DNA of 64,000 nt from Rugalucina vietnamica (GCA_964017185.1 OZ024880.1:39026329-39090328), one strand, 5' to 3'. Shown: positions 45,919 through 59,238, numbered from the stretch's first letter. The notes: a model not told the origin generated them from the sequence alone. Made by a program: numbers and translations.

Positions 45919-47680
45919 TAGCTCACCTGAGCCGAAGGCTCATAGGTGAGCTTATAGTATACCCATGCTCCGGCGTCCGTCCGTCGTCGTCCACAATTTT
46001 AAAGATCTTCTTCTCTGAAACCGCTGGGCCGATTGTTCTCATATTTCACATACACCATCTACAGGTAGGGGGAAAGAATAATTATGTTTTTTTGTTTTGA
46101 TCGGATAAGAACTCTGGTTGCTATGGCAACTTATGCTTCCCATAGACTTATAATGGAAAAAAGTGAAAATTGCTAGTTTTTGCTGTCCTGTTGGAGATAT
46201 TTGAATTTTGTTTTTGCAGAAATGTTTATTGAGTAGTCCTCTACGTTTCATGTGACTTTTGTCCTAATCCTTTATTTTGATTGGTTGCAGGGGCCCCATA
46301 TAGGGCAAAATTTCGAAAAAAAATCAAAAATCTTCTTCTCAGAAACTGTCAAGGGGATTAAGCCTGTACTTTGTATACATGTTCCTGACAGTGGCCTCTA
46401 CATAATTTGTGTTTTTTATTCCAGGCGGATAAAAACTCTGGTTGCTATGGCAACTTAAAGTTTCCATAGACTTATAATGGGAAAAGTGGAAATCGGCTAT
46501 TTTTCCGCTAAAATTGCAGACATTTGAATTTTGTTTTTGCAGAAATGTTTATTGAGTAGTCCTCTACGTTTCATGTGACTTTTGTCCTAATCCTTCATTT
46601 TGATTGGTTGCAGGGGCCCCATATAGGGCAAAATTTCGAAAAAACATTCAAAAATCTTCTTCTCAGAAACTGTCAAGGGGATTAAGCCTTACTTTGTATA
46701 CATGTTGCTGACAGTGGCCTCTACATAATTTGTGTTTTTTATTCCAAGCAGATAAGAACTCTGATTGCTATGGCAACTTAAAGTTTCCATAGACTTATAA
46801 TGGGAAAAGTGGATATCGGCTATTTTTCCACTAAAATTGCAGACATTTGAATTTTGTTTTTGCAGAAATGTTTATTGAGTAGTGTTTGACGTTTCTTGTG
46901 AGTTTTGTCCTAATCCGTTATTTTGATTGGTTGCTGGGGCCCCATAATGGGCAAAATTTTGAAGAAAAAAAACAAAACATTCAAAAATCTTCTCCTCAGA
47001 AACTGTCAAGTGGATGAATCCTGTACTTTGTATACATGTTCCTGATAGTAGCCTCTACATAATTTGTGTTTTTTTATTCCAGTCGGATAAGAACTCTGGT
47101 TGCTATGGTTTCCATAGACTTATAATGGGAAAAGTGGAAATCGGCTATTTTTTTTCTCGACCAATTGTAGGTATTTGAATTTTGTCTTTGCAGAAATATT
47201 TATTGAGTATATCTCTATGTTTCATGTGACTTTTTACCTAATCCTTTATTTTGATTGGTTGCTGGGGCCACATAAAGGGTAAAATTTGGAAAAACATCTT
47301 AAAATCTTTTCCTCAGAAATTGTCTATGGCATGAAGCCTGTACTTTGTATACATGTTCCTGACAGTAGTCTCTACATAATTTGTGTTTTTTATTTCAGTA
47401 GGATAAGAAATCTGGTCGCTATGGCAACTTAAAGTTTCGATTGACTTAAAACGGGAAAAGTGGAAATTGGCTATTTTTTTCTGGTCCAATTGCAGATATT
47501 TGAATTCTAGTTTTGCAGAAATGTTTATAAAGTAGTCCTCTACAGTTTGTTTGACTTTTGTCCTAATCCTTTATTTTGATTGGTTGGTGGGGCCCCATAA
47601 AGGGCAAATTTTTTAAATAAATATTTGGTTAATATAGCAGATCTCAGGTGAGCGTTTACAGGACAGTTGGTCCTCTGATT
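45919..47680 (+). mobile_element. Hairpin-headed array element, family U
   Basis: The head TAGCTCACCTGAGCC/GGCTCATAGGTGAGCTTA hairpin is followed by GGCGTCCGTCCGTCGTCG. About five units of roughly 325 bp follow (AATCTTCTTCTCAGAAACTG, TTGATTGGTTGCAGGGGCCC). The 3' end has CTCAGGTGAGC (inverse of the head), the hairpin AGGACAGTTGGTCCT and CTGATT. Non-coding. Confidence 0.87.
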
Positions 47681-47740
47681 TTTTTTTTTCTTCAGAAAAT
47701 TCTATATAATTATTGCATGGGCATGCTTTCATAATGGTCA

Positions 47741-47847
47741 TCTCTTGTGAGAGCTCGGGACTAATCCCCTCCGGTCAAGCCCCACCCCCCTGGTGTGGTA
47801 TTGTCAGTTTGACGTTTCACCAGTAAACTATTAATTCTGATTCTGAT
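47741..47847 (+). pseudogene. LINE 3' tail, plus copy
   Basis: Matches 13332-13441 (AGAGCTCGGGACTAATCCC, CACCAGTAAACT, TTCTGATTCTGA). Extremely 5'-truncated. Confidence 0.85.
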
Positions 47848-48055
47848 CAGACATTTCTGCAGAGGAGATCAGAAAATCAGGGAGGTCATTCTAGTCGTGA
47901 TAGTCTGTGGAAAGCAACTACTTTCATACACTTTTTGCTAGCTGAAGGTATCTGAAATGCCAATGAGTGCTGATTTCTACAACACACAATTCTTTGGGAT
48001 AAGGTCATCTGTAGGAATTTTGGCTGAACCATTCAGACCTTGTTTGATGAGTCAG
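47848..48055 (-). pseudogene. LINE 3' coding end, minus copy
   Basis: Reverse complement of the C-terminal LINE region (ACAGATGACCTTATCCC, GAAATCAGCACTCATTGGC). It lies tail to tail with the preceding fragment. Confidence 0.82.
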
Positions 48056-48073
48056 CTGTTAAAATGAATATTT

Positions 48074-48307
48074 GAGCTGCCTCATGGGAAAACCAACACT
48101 GTGCTTTTCGAACAGGTCTGACACAAACCAGCCTGTACAGTCACAGAAGCTGTCTAGAGGCTGGAAATTTTGGATTTAGAAAGTAGAGGAATAGTACTAT
48201 CCATGTAGCGAAAACAAAGACGCTGATCAGCTTCGCGGTTACTGCGAAGCTGATCTGCGTCTTTGGTTTCGCATATGCAGATTGTTGGTTTTCTCCTGAG
48301 GCGGCTC
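48074..48307 (+). mobile_element. Family P inverted-repeat element
   Basis: GAGCTGCCTCATGGGAAAAC...TCCTGAGGCGGCTC, flanked by ATTT on both sides (48070-48073, 48308-48311). Core stem GCTTCGCGGTTACTGCGAAGC. Confidence 0.9.
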
Positions 48308-48377
48308 ATTTGATTCCTAACGAGTGTTCCAGGTAGGGATTTGTTGCTTACATCAGGAAAACATGTCCGTGTGATGT

Positions 48378-48650
48378 ATACCCCCTTGATCCCCACTTTT
48401 ATATAGCAAAACGGGGGTATGCAGGGGTATACCTATTTTTTCTTATTTTTGCTCCAAAACATAGATTGTGGGTACTCGTTAGAACCGCCTCACCGAGGCG
48501 GTTCTAACGTGTACCCACAATCTATGTTTTGAGCAAAAATAAGAAAAAAATCAAAATTTTTCTGCTGAAAATTTTCATTTTTTAAAGCTCAAACAATCTC
48601 TGCTTATTACATGGGCAAGTTTTCGTAATGAGAAGCTACTGTACCCTTCC
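48378..48650. repeat. Palindromic repeat family Q, copy 4 (best hairpin)
   Basis: From 48437 to 48550 the sequence folds almost perfectly on itself: TTCTTATTTTTGCTC with GAGCAAAAATAAGAA, ATTGTGGGTAC with GTACCCACAAT, and GAACCGCCTC with GAGGCGGTTC. The flanking GTATACCCCCTTG/GGGGTATAC forms a second stem. No ORF. Confidence 0.88.
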
Positions 48651-49462
48651 ATTTGCCATATCATTGAACATCTTTTGTGCTATTCAGCATCGCCTTGCTC
48701 GTCTTTTAAATCCAGAACAAACTTAGAATTATGTGCATTCATTGTATACACAGTTTACTGTAACACATATTCACAATCAGCCATATGCATATTTTGTTTT
48801 TCTTGGATTTTGGCAACAAATATACTGGTCAGTGTAAATTTTGACTGACAGGTGGCGTTTGATCAGTTGGGGATAATATTTTAATTGGGTAATGACTTGC
48901 ATATCGTTGGCTCGTTGACAAAACCTTGTAACTGCAAAAAAACAAATTTTTCAGGAGAAGCAAAAAACTAAAACTTGTATATAAATGATATATAATTGTG
49001 CATGTTTACAAATTGTCGTATATACAAAACTTGATAAATGAAAGCTAGAAGCAGATTCTTATGATGAATTAAAGAATTCATTTATGAGAAATCATACATA
49101 TGCAACTTTTGCATATCTAAAAGATAAAGATTTTCTTGTATTTAAATTTTTTGAAATTAAATATACGAGGTTTTGTCACCTTTTTTCAAGTCCGTTTACC
49201 ATTTGTAGTTACGAGGTTTTGTAAGGTCATCGAAAAACTAACTTCCCATTGGACATAACCTACACGGCTTTGTCACAAGCTGAATTTGAATGTTTTGAAT
49301 CGCGCCATGTGAAAAAACGATTTTTTGAAAAAAGTGCAGTTACGAGGTTTTGTCAATGAGCCAACGATATCACAATATAATGTAGGTTCAAAAATTGCTT
49401 GTGTTTTGGCAAGGGTTGCCAAAGTATATATTTAGTGCTTAACTTAGCATGATTTCTTTCAG
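48651..49462. other. Upstream intron or flank of COPA, no gene seen
   Basis: AT-rich; includes three ACGAGGTTTTGT words (49167, 49211, 49340) whose inverse occurs at 48919. The acceptor of the next exon is fed from here. The first coding exon of COPA was searched for by eye and not found. Confidence 0.5.
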
Positions 49463-49576
49463 GATTATCGTTCCACCCCAAGAGACCCTGGGTGTTGGCC
49501 AGTTTGTTCAATGGTGTTATACAGCTCTGGGATTATCGGATGTGCACACTGATCGACAAGTTTGATGAACATGATG
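49463..49576 (+). CDS. COPA: COPA exon: WD repeat 1
   Basis: Encodes [20 protein letters not shown] and on to the first W-D dipeptide, ending at EHD. It starts in phase 1 (one base needed from the missing first exon) and ends in phase 1 before GTAAATG. Acceptor TTTCTTTCAG. Confidence 0.95.
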
Positions 49577-52500
49577 GTAAATGTTGTTATACGTTGTGTC
49601 GCATCTCATCCTGAAAATATGACTCAGTTTTCAGGTCTCGAGGTTATAAAACTTTTTTCATGCTCGGCTCAGCTGAGACTAAAATTTATCCCGCTCATAA
49701 ATGTTAAAATGCCAACAACATGTGTTTTTTCTCGGGGTTCTCCCTACTGATTGGCCCGTCTCATATGAGCTGAAATAATCTTGAAAGGGACGTTAAACTG
49801 AATACAAAAAAAAAAAAAAAGAAAAAAAGATAAAGGCTACGTAGAAGCTTGGAATTTTGGCAAATATCCGGTTTTCTCATAACGTGGCACATTTCCCACT
49901 CATCTAATTTAAGAATTTAAATGGTTAACCTTGAGACCAGATATTACATAATACTAAAATAAAAATTTACATTTCATTCTAAAGCAATAAAATGTATTTG
50001 TCTGAATTTTGATAGGGCCAGTACGAGGTATTTGTTTCCATTCTCAACAACCACTGTTTGTATCTGGAGGAGATGACTATAAAATAAAAGTGAGTTCATT
50101 TTATTTAATCAAAATTGGGAAGGTATCCCTTCCTTCAAATTATGGGAAACTTTCGAAGGTAAGGATGCATATTGATCAAATTATAAAAGTTTAGAATCAC
50201 AACCACAACACCAGGCGGGAAAGAAATGACAATATAAGACACCACATCAATTTCAACATTACGAATTTTGAGACTATGTCACAGATAATCATGATTTGGG
50301 AGAAACAAGATTTGATTTCTGGTTTTACCACTTTCATGTACTTGTGTTCGATATGTGATGAAATGATTAACACTGAATGATGTTTAACCCTTTAGGTTAA
50401 GCCCATCCAGGAACTGTTGTTAGGATAACCAACTACATGTATCTTGACATTGACATTAAACCGTATTTCACGAATGGATTTTCCCATCATTATCATTTGG
50501 GTGAGTCCACTTTCATTTTTAGGGGTGTTAGAAGTGATTTTTAATTTTTATCTCATTTTTCAATGAAATTCCTCCAAGCAGAGTAGCCCCAGATGGGACG
50601 CCGCATTGTGCGGCGTCACATTTGGGGCTATGCTGTTTGCATTTATCCCATAAAAAGGACGCCAGGCGTAAATGAGTTAAGAAAGCCTATGAACCATACA
50701 AATAAAATGATATGTTTTCAGGTTTGGAACTACAAGTTGAGAAGATGCCTGTTTACCCTGTTGGGTCACCAAGACTATATCAGAACCACGACTTTCCACC
50801 ATGTAAGTTTGTAGGAAAGTAAACATTGTGTCTTGAATTCATTGCCACTGAAAAGGTACCAGAGTCTCATGGGGAAAATCTGCATATGCAAAAACAAAGG
50901 CGCAGATCAGCTTCGCAGTTACTGCGAAGCGATCAGCTTAGCTTCGCAGTTAAGCTTCGCAGTTACTGCGAAGCTGATCAGCGCCTTTGTTTTGGCTACA
51001 CTGATAGTACAGTTCCTCTACTTTCTAAATCCAAAATTTCCAGCCCCTAGCCATCTTCAGTGTGTGTACAGCTCGATTTGTGTCAGGCCTGTTCGGAAAC
51101 CACATTCTTGGTTTTATAATGATACAGCTCATTTTGAGCCACTTCTTCTTCTATGTGACGGTCATAAAATTGTCCTGAAATTTATTTTGATTAATTGATT
51201 TTTTTTAGCAATCCATAAGGTCCTCTTCCAATCTTGACTGCCATTTCAAATCTTGTTTTGTATGTTAAAGTGAAGTCTTAAGGTTTACCATAACCTAATC
51301 TCTCTTTTACTAGAATCTTTGTTATGATTGAATGATGTTATTGTTGAATGGTTGAACAGTGGGCATACCAACTGGGGTCCAAAAGCAGTGCATGATAGCA
51401 ATACAGGTCAACCTCATTAAAACGCTATCTTTGGGGTCCATGGAAACAGTAAAAGTGATCATTCTGGGAACCTTGACATGGCCATGTTATATTGAAAACC
51501 GCACTATAGTTAGGCATGTTATAATGAAGTTGAACTGTACATCTTTGTTTTCAAAGAAACAATATTACAATAATTCTTCAGGAGTACCCATGGATTTTGA
51601 GCTCCTCTGATGATCAGACTATCAGAATCTGGAACTGGCAGGCCAGAAATTGCATCTGGTAAGTTTTATGTATAATATTCCATCTATACTTTAAGCCAGC
51701 TTATTTTTCACGGCCATTAAATTTTACGATTTTGTGACCAATGGTATTTTTTATGCAACAATTTATTCTCATAAAAATTTTTTTTCTCCTGAAAATAATT
51801 TTCTCCTTAAAAGATAGATCGCTTTACAGTAAATTGTATAAAGGTGTTTTGCGACTTCAAGAATGGCAAATTTCAGTTAAAGATTCAACTAAATAATTAT
51901 TGACAAAAGATGTTGTAGAAAAAGAATAGAAACTAGAACTAGAAAACCATTTGTATTTCAGTGTGTTGGCAGGTCACAGCCACTTTGTGATGTGTGCTCA
52001 GTTCCACCCATCAGAAGATCTCATTGTCTCTGCCTCCCTAGACCAGACTGTTAGGGTCTGGGATATCTCAGGACTGAGGAAGAAAAATGTCTCGCCAGGT
52101 AACTCTCCCACCTCCTCCCCCACTCCCCAACCCCCTCAGTTCCACCCAGAATCAGAAAGTTTATTCAGTATCTCTGTCTCCAGGTAACTACCCACCCCCT
52201 CCCCCACTCCCCAAACCCATCCATCAGAAGATCTCATTGTCTCTGCCTCCCTAGACCAGACTGTGAGGGTCTGGGACCTCTTGGGACTGAGGAAGAAAAA
52301 TGTATCACCAGGTAACCTCACCTCTGTATCATCTCATTTCCATCCATCAGAAGATAGGGTTGTCTAAGGCCATAGATTCAGATAGCTATCCACTGTTCCT
52401 CTGTTATGAACACACCCTGGGTTTTGTGCACCTTTTATGCCTGGCTTGTGGAACCACATATGTTGATAAAGTAGGCTGTTGTTACATATAATGTAACCTC

Positions 52501-55500
52501 AAGGAATTTCAGACATAAGATAAAATTGACTAATGGAATGATGTAAAGAATAATTATTTTTGCACCCTATTGTAATAATCATTTTAGAAGTTGTCATTTT
52601 AAAAATAATAACTGAATAAAGTCACGGTTAGCAATTATATAGTCTGTTTAGATTGCTCCATATGCACAGTCTGATCTAAGACACTTTGCTGAGTCCACTA
52701 TTTCTGAACTCTTTATTCCAGGATCCAATAGTATAGAAGACAGGATTCGCAGCAGTAACCAGCCAGATCTCTTCGGTATTTCTGATGCTGTAGTGAAGCA
52801 TGTGTTGGAGGGTCATGACAGGGGGGTTAACTGGTGTGCCTTCCACCCTTCTCTCCCCCTCATTGTGTCAGGGGCTGACGACAGACAGGTCAAACTGTGG
52901 AGAATGAATGGTAAGATATTAAAAGTTTTATACCGCTGAAGGCCAGACTAAATCTAAAAAAAATGCAAAATATACAATTTAAAGCCGCTCAGTACTGTTT
53001 AATAGCAGGAAGCGCTGCATCCGTCCTGACATAGTTAAAAAATTGCTGACAGGGAAGTTAAGCCTCAAAACAAACAATTAAATAAACTTTACATAGTTAA
53101 AATGAGACTCTTTAAGTTTAATAATCATTGCCTGTCTATATAACAACACTGCTGTTGGATCACATGATCAGTCTGCAGGGGTAGAAAGGATCATGCCACA
53201 ATCTGTCATGAACATAATAATAACCATGTTTACTGTTTTCAAACATTAGCTACTATTTTTGCAAAGGGGATTGCAATAACAGAACAATTTGGTTGGTATC
53301 ATGATATATTTTAAAAATGATGAAAAGCACAGTACTATTATAACATTCGTCGCATATCATAATTTCAGAGGCCAAAGCGTGGGAGGTTGACACCTGCCGA
53401 GGTCACTACAACAATGTATCCTGTTGTCTCTTCCACCCAAGACAAGAACTGATACTCAGTAACTCAGAGGATAAGAGTATTAGAGTCTGGGACATGAGCA
53501 AGAGGTAGAAAATTAGTCACTTTCTTCTTTACAATATATGGAAAAATCTTAGCAAAAAGTCTAGCTCCAGATAGTTTCCTGGCATGAGGATTTTGATGAA
53601 GCCATAGTTTGGATTTCATTTTTGATGCATCTTTTTAAAGCATAACCTGTAAGTTTGATTAATTCAGGTCTAAATTAAGGGTGATTTTCGCCTTCTTAGA
53701 CATATCTTAAAATTGATTTTTAAAGATATTCTTCACCTCTGATTATCATAATCAGTGCATTTAGATTTTAATTATTCCCAGAAAGAAATCAAACACCTCA
53801 TTCTCCCTTTTGCCGCCAAGTAAAATTTGACAGGGACTCTCATAAAAACTTGAACTGTTAGCTAACCCAAGGCATTGGCCAGAAATGTAAGCCAATGTTA
53901 TTGTACATTTATTCCAGAACTGGTGTACAGACATTCAGAAGAGAACATGACAGATTCTGGATCATGGCCGCCCATCCAAGCCTCAACATCTTTGCCGCTG
54001 GCCATGACAGTGGTATGATCATCTATAAGTTAGAGAGGGAGCGGCCAGCATATGCAGTACACAGTAATCTCCTATACTATGTGAAGGAGAAGTACCTACG
54101 CCGACTGGATTTCAACAGCAACAAGGACGTCCCTGTGATGCAGTTGAGAGCAGGGTCCCGGTCGCCGGTCTACTGTATGTCCTACAACCCAGCTGAGAAT
54201 GCTGTACTGTTGATCACACGAACATCTAACGTGGAGAACAGCACATATGACCTGTACTCCATACCAAAGGACAGCGATTCCAAGAACCCTGACGCCCCGG
54301 AGGGGAAGAGGTCCTCGGGCTTGAACGCCATCTGGGTTGCCAGGAATAGATTCGCTGTGCTGGACAGAACACACTCCATCGTGATCAAGAATCTGAAGAA
54401 CGAAATCACAAAGAAAGTTCAGGCACCAAACTGCGAGGATATTTTCTACGCAGGGACTGGTTGCCTGTTGTTGAAGGACGCCGACAATGTGACATTGTTT
54501 GACGTTCAACAGAAGAGAACACTGGCGACGGTGAAGATCTCCAAGGTGAAATATGTGATCTGGTCAGGTGACATGTCACATGTGGCTCTCATCAGCAAAC
54601 ATGGTAGGTTGTTTATATATGCGTGACACACTGAGTTTGCACGCCAGATGCATAATTAATTACCTCAACTCTGCCTATTTAAACACTATTGTGGAGATAT
54701 ACTTACATCCATTGTTTCAGTTTAATCATTTGCGAAATAGAACCTTGTCTCATAATATTCTGTAAAAGATTTGGTTTTATGAATTCATTTTATCCACCAG
54801 CACTCTTACATTATGCACATGAAGATAGTTAAGGCCAAAAATAAAAATTTGTTTGTTTGCCCTCTCCATTTAAATGCAGCTGCATAAATTGATCCTTGTA
54901 CATGTACTTTAAGTAGTGGAGATGTTATTGCTTCAGAAATATTTAATTCTTTATTGTTTGTTTTCAGTGATTGCTATCTGTAACAGAAAGCTAGAGAACC
55001 TGTGTAATATACACGAGAATATCCGTGTAAAGAGTGGAGCCTGGGATGAGAGCGGGGTATTTGTCTACACTACCAGCAACCACATCAAATATGCTCTCAC
55101 TAATGGGTAAGATGATTTTTCCAAAAAGCGTTGTTTTCATGGATGTTTCAAGATTTAGAAAGTAAACAAATGAGCCGCCTCGTGGGAAAACCAACAATGT
55201 GTTTCCAAACAGGTCCGACACAAACCGACCTGTACAGTCACAGAAAAGAGCTAGAAGCTTGAAATTTTGGATTAGTAGAAGAGGAATTGTACTATCCGAG
55301 TAGCGAAAACAAAGGCGCTGATCAGCTTCGCAGTTACCGCGAAGCTGATCTGCGCCTTTGTTTTCGCCTATGCAGATTGTTGGTTTTCCCATGGGGCAGC
55401 TCAAATGTTTCCTCAATATCTTGGTAATAGGAAAACAGCCCTGTGATCAATCAATGAACGCACAATATGTTTGTATCCATTTAAATGCTATGAGCTTTCA

Positions 55501-58500
55501 GTGGTTAAGCCACTTGCGGTGTAAACCTGGGGTCTCGGGTTGGATCCCGGGCTTATCCATTCTTTTGGATGAGAATAAATTTAAACTAATGTACCATCTT
55601 CATATGGCCCAAACTGTTGATTGGATTGTCAAACATGAAATCTACCAAGCAACCACTTTAATGTAAATATTTGATTCATACTTCAGTGTATCAAAATTTT
55701 CATATATCACCTTGTTTTCTTTCCATAAAAATAAAATTTTGAGACTGTGCATGAGAAAACCAGCAATTTGGGTCCTGACCAGGTCTGATACAAACCAGCC
55801 TGTACAAGCATAGAAGATGTCTAAAATCTTGAAATTTCGGATTTAAGAAGAAGAAGGATTGTACTTACTGTGCAGCGGAAACAAAGGCACTGCACAGCTG
55901 ATCTGCGGCTTTGTTTCGCCCATGCCTATGCAAATTGTCGGTTTTCTTATGCGGTGGCTCAAATTTGAATTATGGTGTATGTGTATGTTTTCAGTGACCA
56001 TGGTATAATCCGTACCCTGGACCTACCTATCTATGTGACTCGTATCAAAGGAAACAGTATCCACTGCCTGGACCGGGAATGTCGTACCCGAGTCCTCGGT
56101 ATTGACCCCACAGAGTTCAAGTTTAAACTGGCACTGGTCAACAGAAAGTATGATGAGGTGAGATAACTCTTGCATGATTTCTATAACTGCATCTGCATTT
56201 TAGTGAATATGTGGAGGAAAATAGGCCTGAAATTGTTTTGCAATGGAAATGACTTCACCTTAATTGATTGAGCTTTGACTTTGAGAGCATTGATCTCTGT
56301 ATTGAGTGGTGTGTCAATATCAGGTTTTGCAGTCTCGGTGGCTGAGTGGTTAAAGTGGATGATTTCATTGCCACTCTTGATCATTGAGTAATTAGTGTGA
56401 TTTATAGCCTTGTATGCTGCACATGTGAGACAAGCCAAGTTCTGCTTGTAGGTATGCCAGGTATTTTGTCTGTTGGTATTCCCGTTAACCACCACCTACT
56501 GATCTCATATATGAGTGAAATAGTCTTAAAGGGGATGTGAAACTGAATTAAAAGAATATCAGAGGTAAAATTTGTTGGTCAAATCAATCTATACCTTAGG
56601 AATGAGGATAACAGTAGTACAACATGGGCCAGTTTTCCTGCAAAAGTATTTTAGATCAAGCTTTAAACCAGTACCAGGTTACTTATAAAGTTCACAATTT
56701 CTGTATGTGTTCCAGGTGTTACACATGGTTAGGAATGCCAAGTTGGTGGGCCAGTCTATCATCTCTTACCTACAGAAGAAGGGCTACCCAGAAGTGGCTC
56801 TACACTTTGTAAAAGATGAGAAGACAAGATTCGGACTAGCACTGGAGTGTGGAAATATTGAGGTAAGATTCTCATTTATCTCAGTATTTGGAGACTCTAC
56901 AGAGGCAATCATAGCTGAAAATTGGCCTTCACAGTTTACGACCAGGTCAGACACAAACGGGCTTTCGCAGTCAGAGAAGGCTAGTTTGAACTTTCGGATT
57001 AAAGAAAATATTGTCTGTAATATCTATGAAGCAAAGCCAAGGTGCTGCATCTTTGCTTTCACATAGGCAAAATGTTGGTTTTCTCATGGCGCATTTTATT
57101 TAAAACTCCTTCATTGAGTTTTGTCATGATATCTTGTCTGTGTCCATTATCTACTTATTTAAATAGTGGCTTGTCAGTTATTGTTGCAAGTGATTACATT
57201 GAGTACTGGTCAGTTGAAATCTGTACAGGGAAAGTTGCATCTAGATCGCCCAAGAGGCAGCCAGAGACCAAGATGACCAGGCACGCTAGGAAAGCTGGTT
57301 GAAGCAGCCTTAGTGCATGGCAGTCACCATATTGTTGAAATGGCATATCAGAGGACTAAGAAATTTGACAATTTTTAATTACTTGCTTTGTTCCCTATTA
57401 TAGATTGCGCTGGAAGCAGCCCGAGCCCTGGATGACCAGGCATGCTGGGAAAAGCTGGGTGAAGCAGCCCTACTGCAGGGGAATCATCAGATTGTTGAAA
57501 TGGCGTATCAGAGAACTAAAAACTTTGACAAACTGTCGTTCCTCTACCTGATCACTGGGAACCTGGAGAAACTCAAGAAGATGACCAAAATAGGTAATGT
57601 TGAGGCATTTGAGCCACATCTCGAGAAAACCAGTCTTCAGGATTTCCAACCAGGTCCGACACAAACCGGTTTAGACACCCACAGAAAAAAGCTACTGTAG
57701 AATCTTGAAATGTTGGGTAGCGTAAAGGGACCAGTGATCGATCAAAAATAGCCATGTTTGATAAATTTGCGGATCAGACATGCACTGGAGAATGCCTGAG
57801 TACATACCATATCCAAGCTTGAACCTTCGCCATGTTTTTCAATACGTCAATTTATGACGTCATCACGTCACGTTCTCAGTGACGTCATTTTAACATACCC
57901 ACCATCATAAAGCGTCAATCAGGGCCAGGTAGACCAGTGATCGATCACCTTCTTTTTCTCTCCAAAACCGCGGCTTACTTGGAAGGTATGTACATTTTTT
58001 AGAAAGAATAATTATTGTTTACCTCAAGCCACCAAACACAGTTTGAAAATTTTCAGTGAGGTAAAAGAAATAAAGCAGCGCAATAAGGTGGTCAAAAAGC
58101 ATAAACGCCCATAGAAACAATGGAAAACTGTTGAAAAAATAGCTCGAAAATCACAGAAATCGTCCATTAATCGCAGCGTTATCCAATACAATTTGGAATG
58201 TGGATCAGATTTGTTTAGTATGCAGTAAAGTTAAAAAAATAGCCAGTCGGAACGAATGCAGGTTGTTTCATCTTGAAGAATTTATTGAACAATCACCACT
58301 TTTAAGCGGTACAACTAAGACCCCCTCTTCGTAAAGTGTCAGAAAATTCAAGAAAGAAAAGCTTTTCAAATAAATTTAGATTAGTATTTGTAAGGTGATA
58401 TAATGCGCTTGAAGTTGAGACTAGCATAAGATTTACTTCAGGTATCCTTTGAGAATTAATAGCCGATAACCACTAGTTGATCGATCACTGGTCCCTGATC

Positions 58501-59190
58501 GATCACTGGTCGCCTTACGCTATATGTAGAGGAGGAATTGTACTATCCGTGTAGCGAAAACAAAGGTGCTGATCAGCTTTGCAGTCACTGCAAAGCTGAT
58601 CTGCGCCTTTGTTTTCGCCTAGGCAAAAATCCTGTTTTCTCACAACGCGGCTCATTTGATGATAGTTGATTTTTGATAAAATTGGTCAGCACAGAATTTC
58701 TATGATAACCAGCATTGTATCGTATTGTGGGAGAAATGAAATAGTCATCTTTTAGTTAGAATAAATGGGAATGCCATGACTCATTTCAAGAGATCCATAC
58801 TGTGGATTGAAGTCCTTGAGTTTGAATCCTAATTCTGTTATTTTGTATTCATAAGTAAAGAAACATTATCTTCATGCTTAGCACCAGTTAAAGGGCTAAG
58901 TCAGTGGCCGGGTGGCAGGAGAGTAATACCTTTATTTAGACAGGTAATACAGGTAGAGATGTGCTGCAGTGCAGCTAGTCATATTTATTGTCTTATTGAT
59001 AATCCCCAAGACACTACCTGTTTGAATAAAGTGCAATAAAATTAACCACAGGTATGGGCATAGGTATTTATGGTTATCTATTTTACAAGCGAGCATATAT
59101 CAGTTATTCCACAGGTAACAGCCACAGCCAATCAAATTGATTATTGGATTTTTAGGAGCTGCCCTTTGGTGTCTTGACAAATACTGAGAT

Positions 59191-59238
<48 letters not shown>

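Noticed and set aside
54096..54509. 137-codon minus-strand ORF
   Set aside because: Antisense shadow of the large COPA exon.
56332..56420. Possible tRNA-Ser/Leu gene
   Set aside because: Only the 5' half resembles a tRNA, the T-arm is degenerate and a SINE tail follows.
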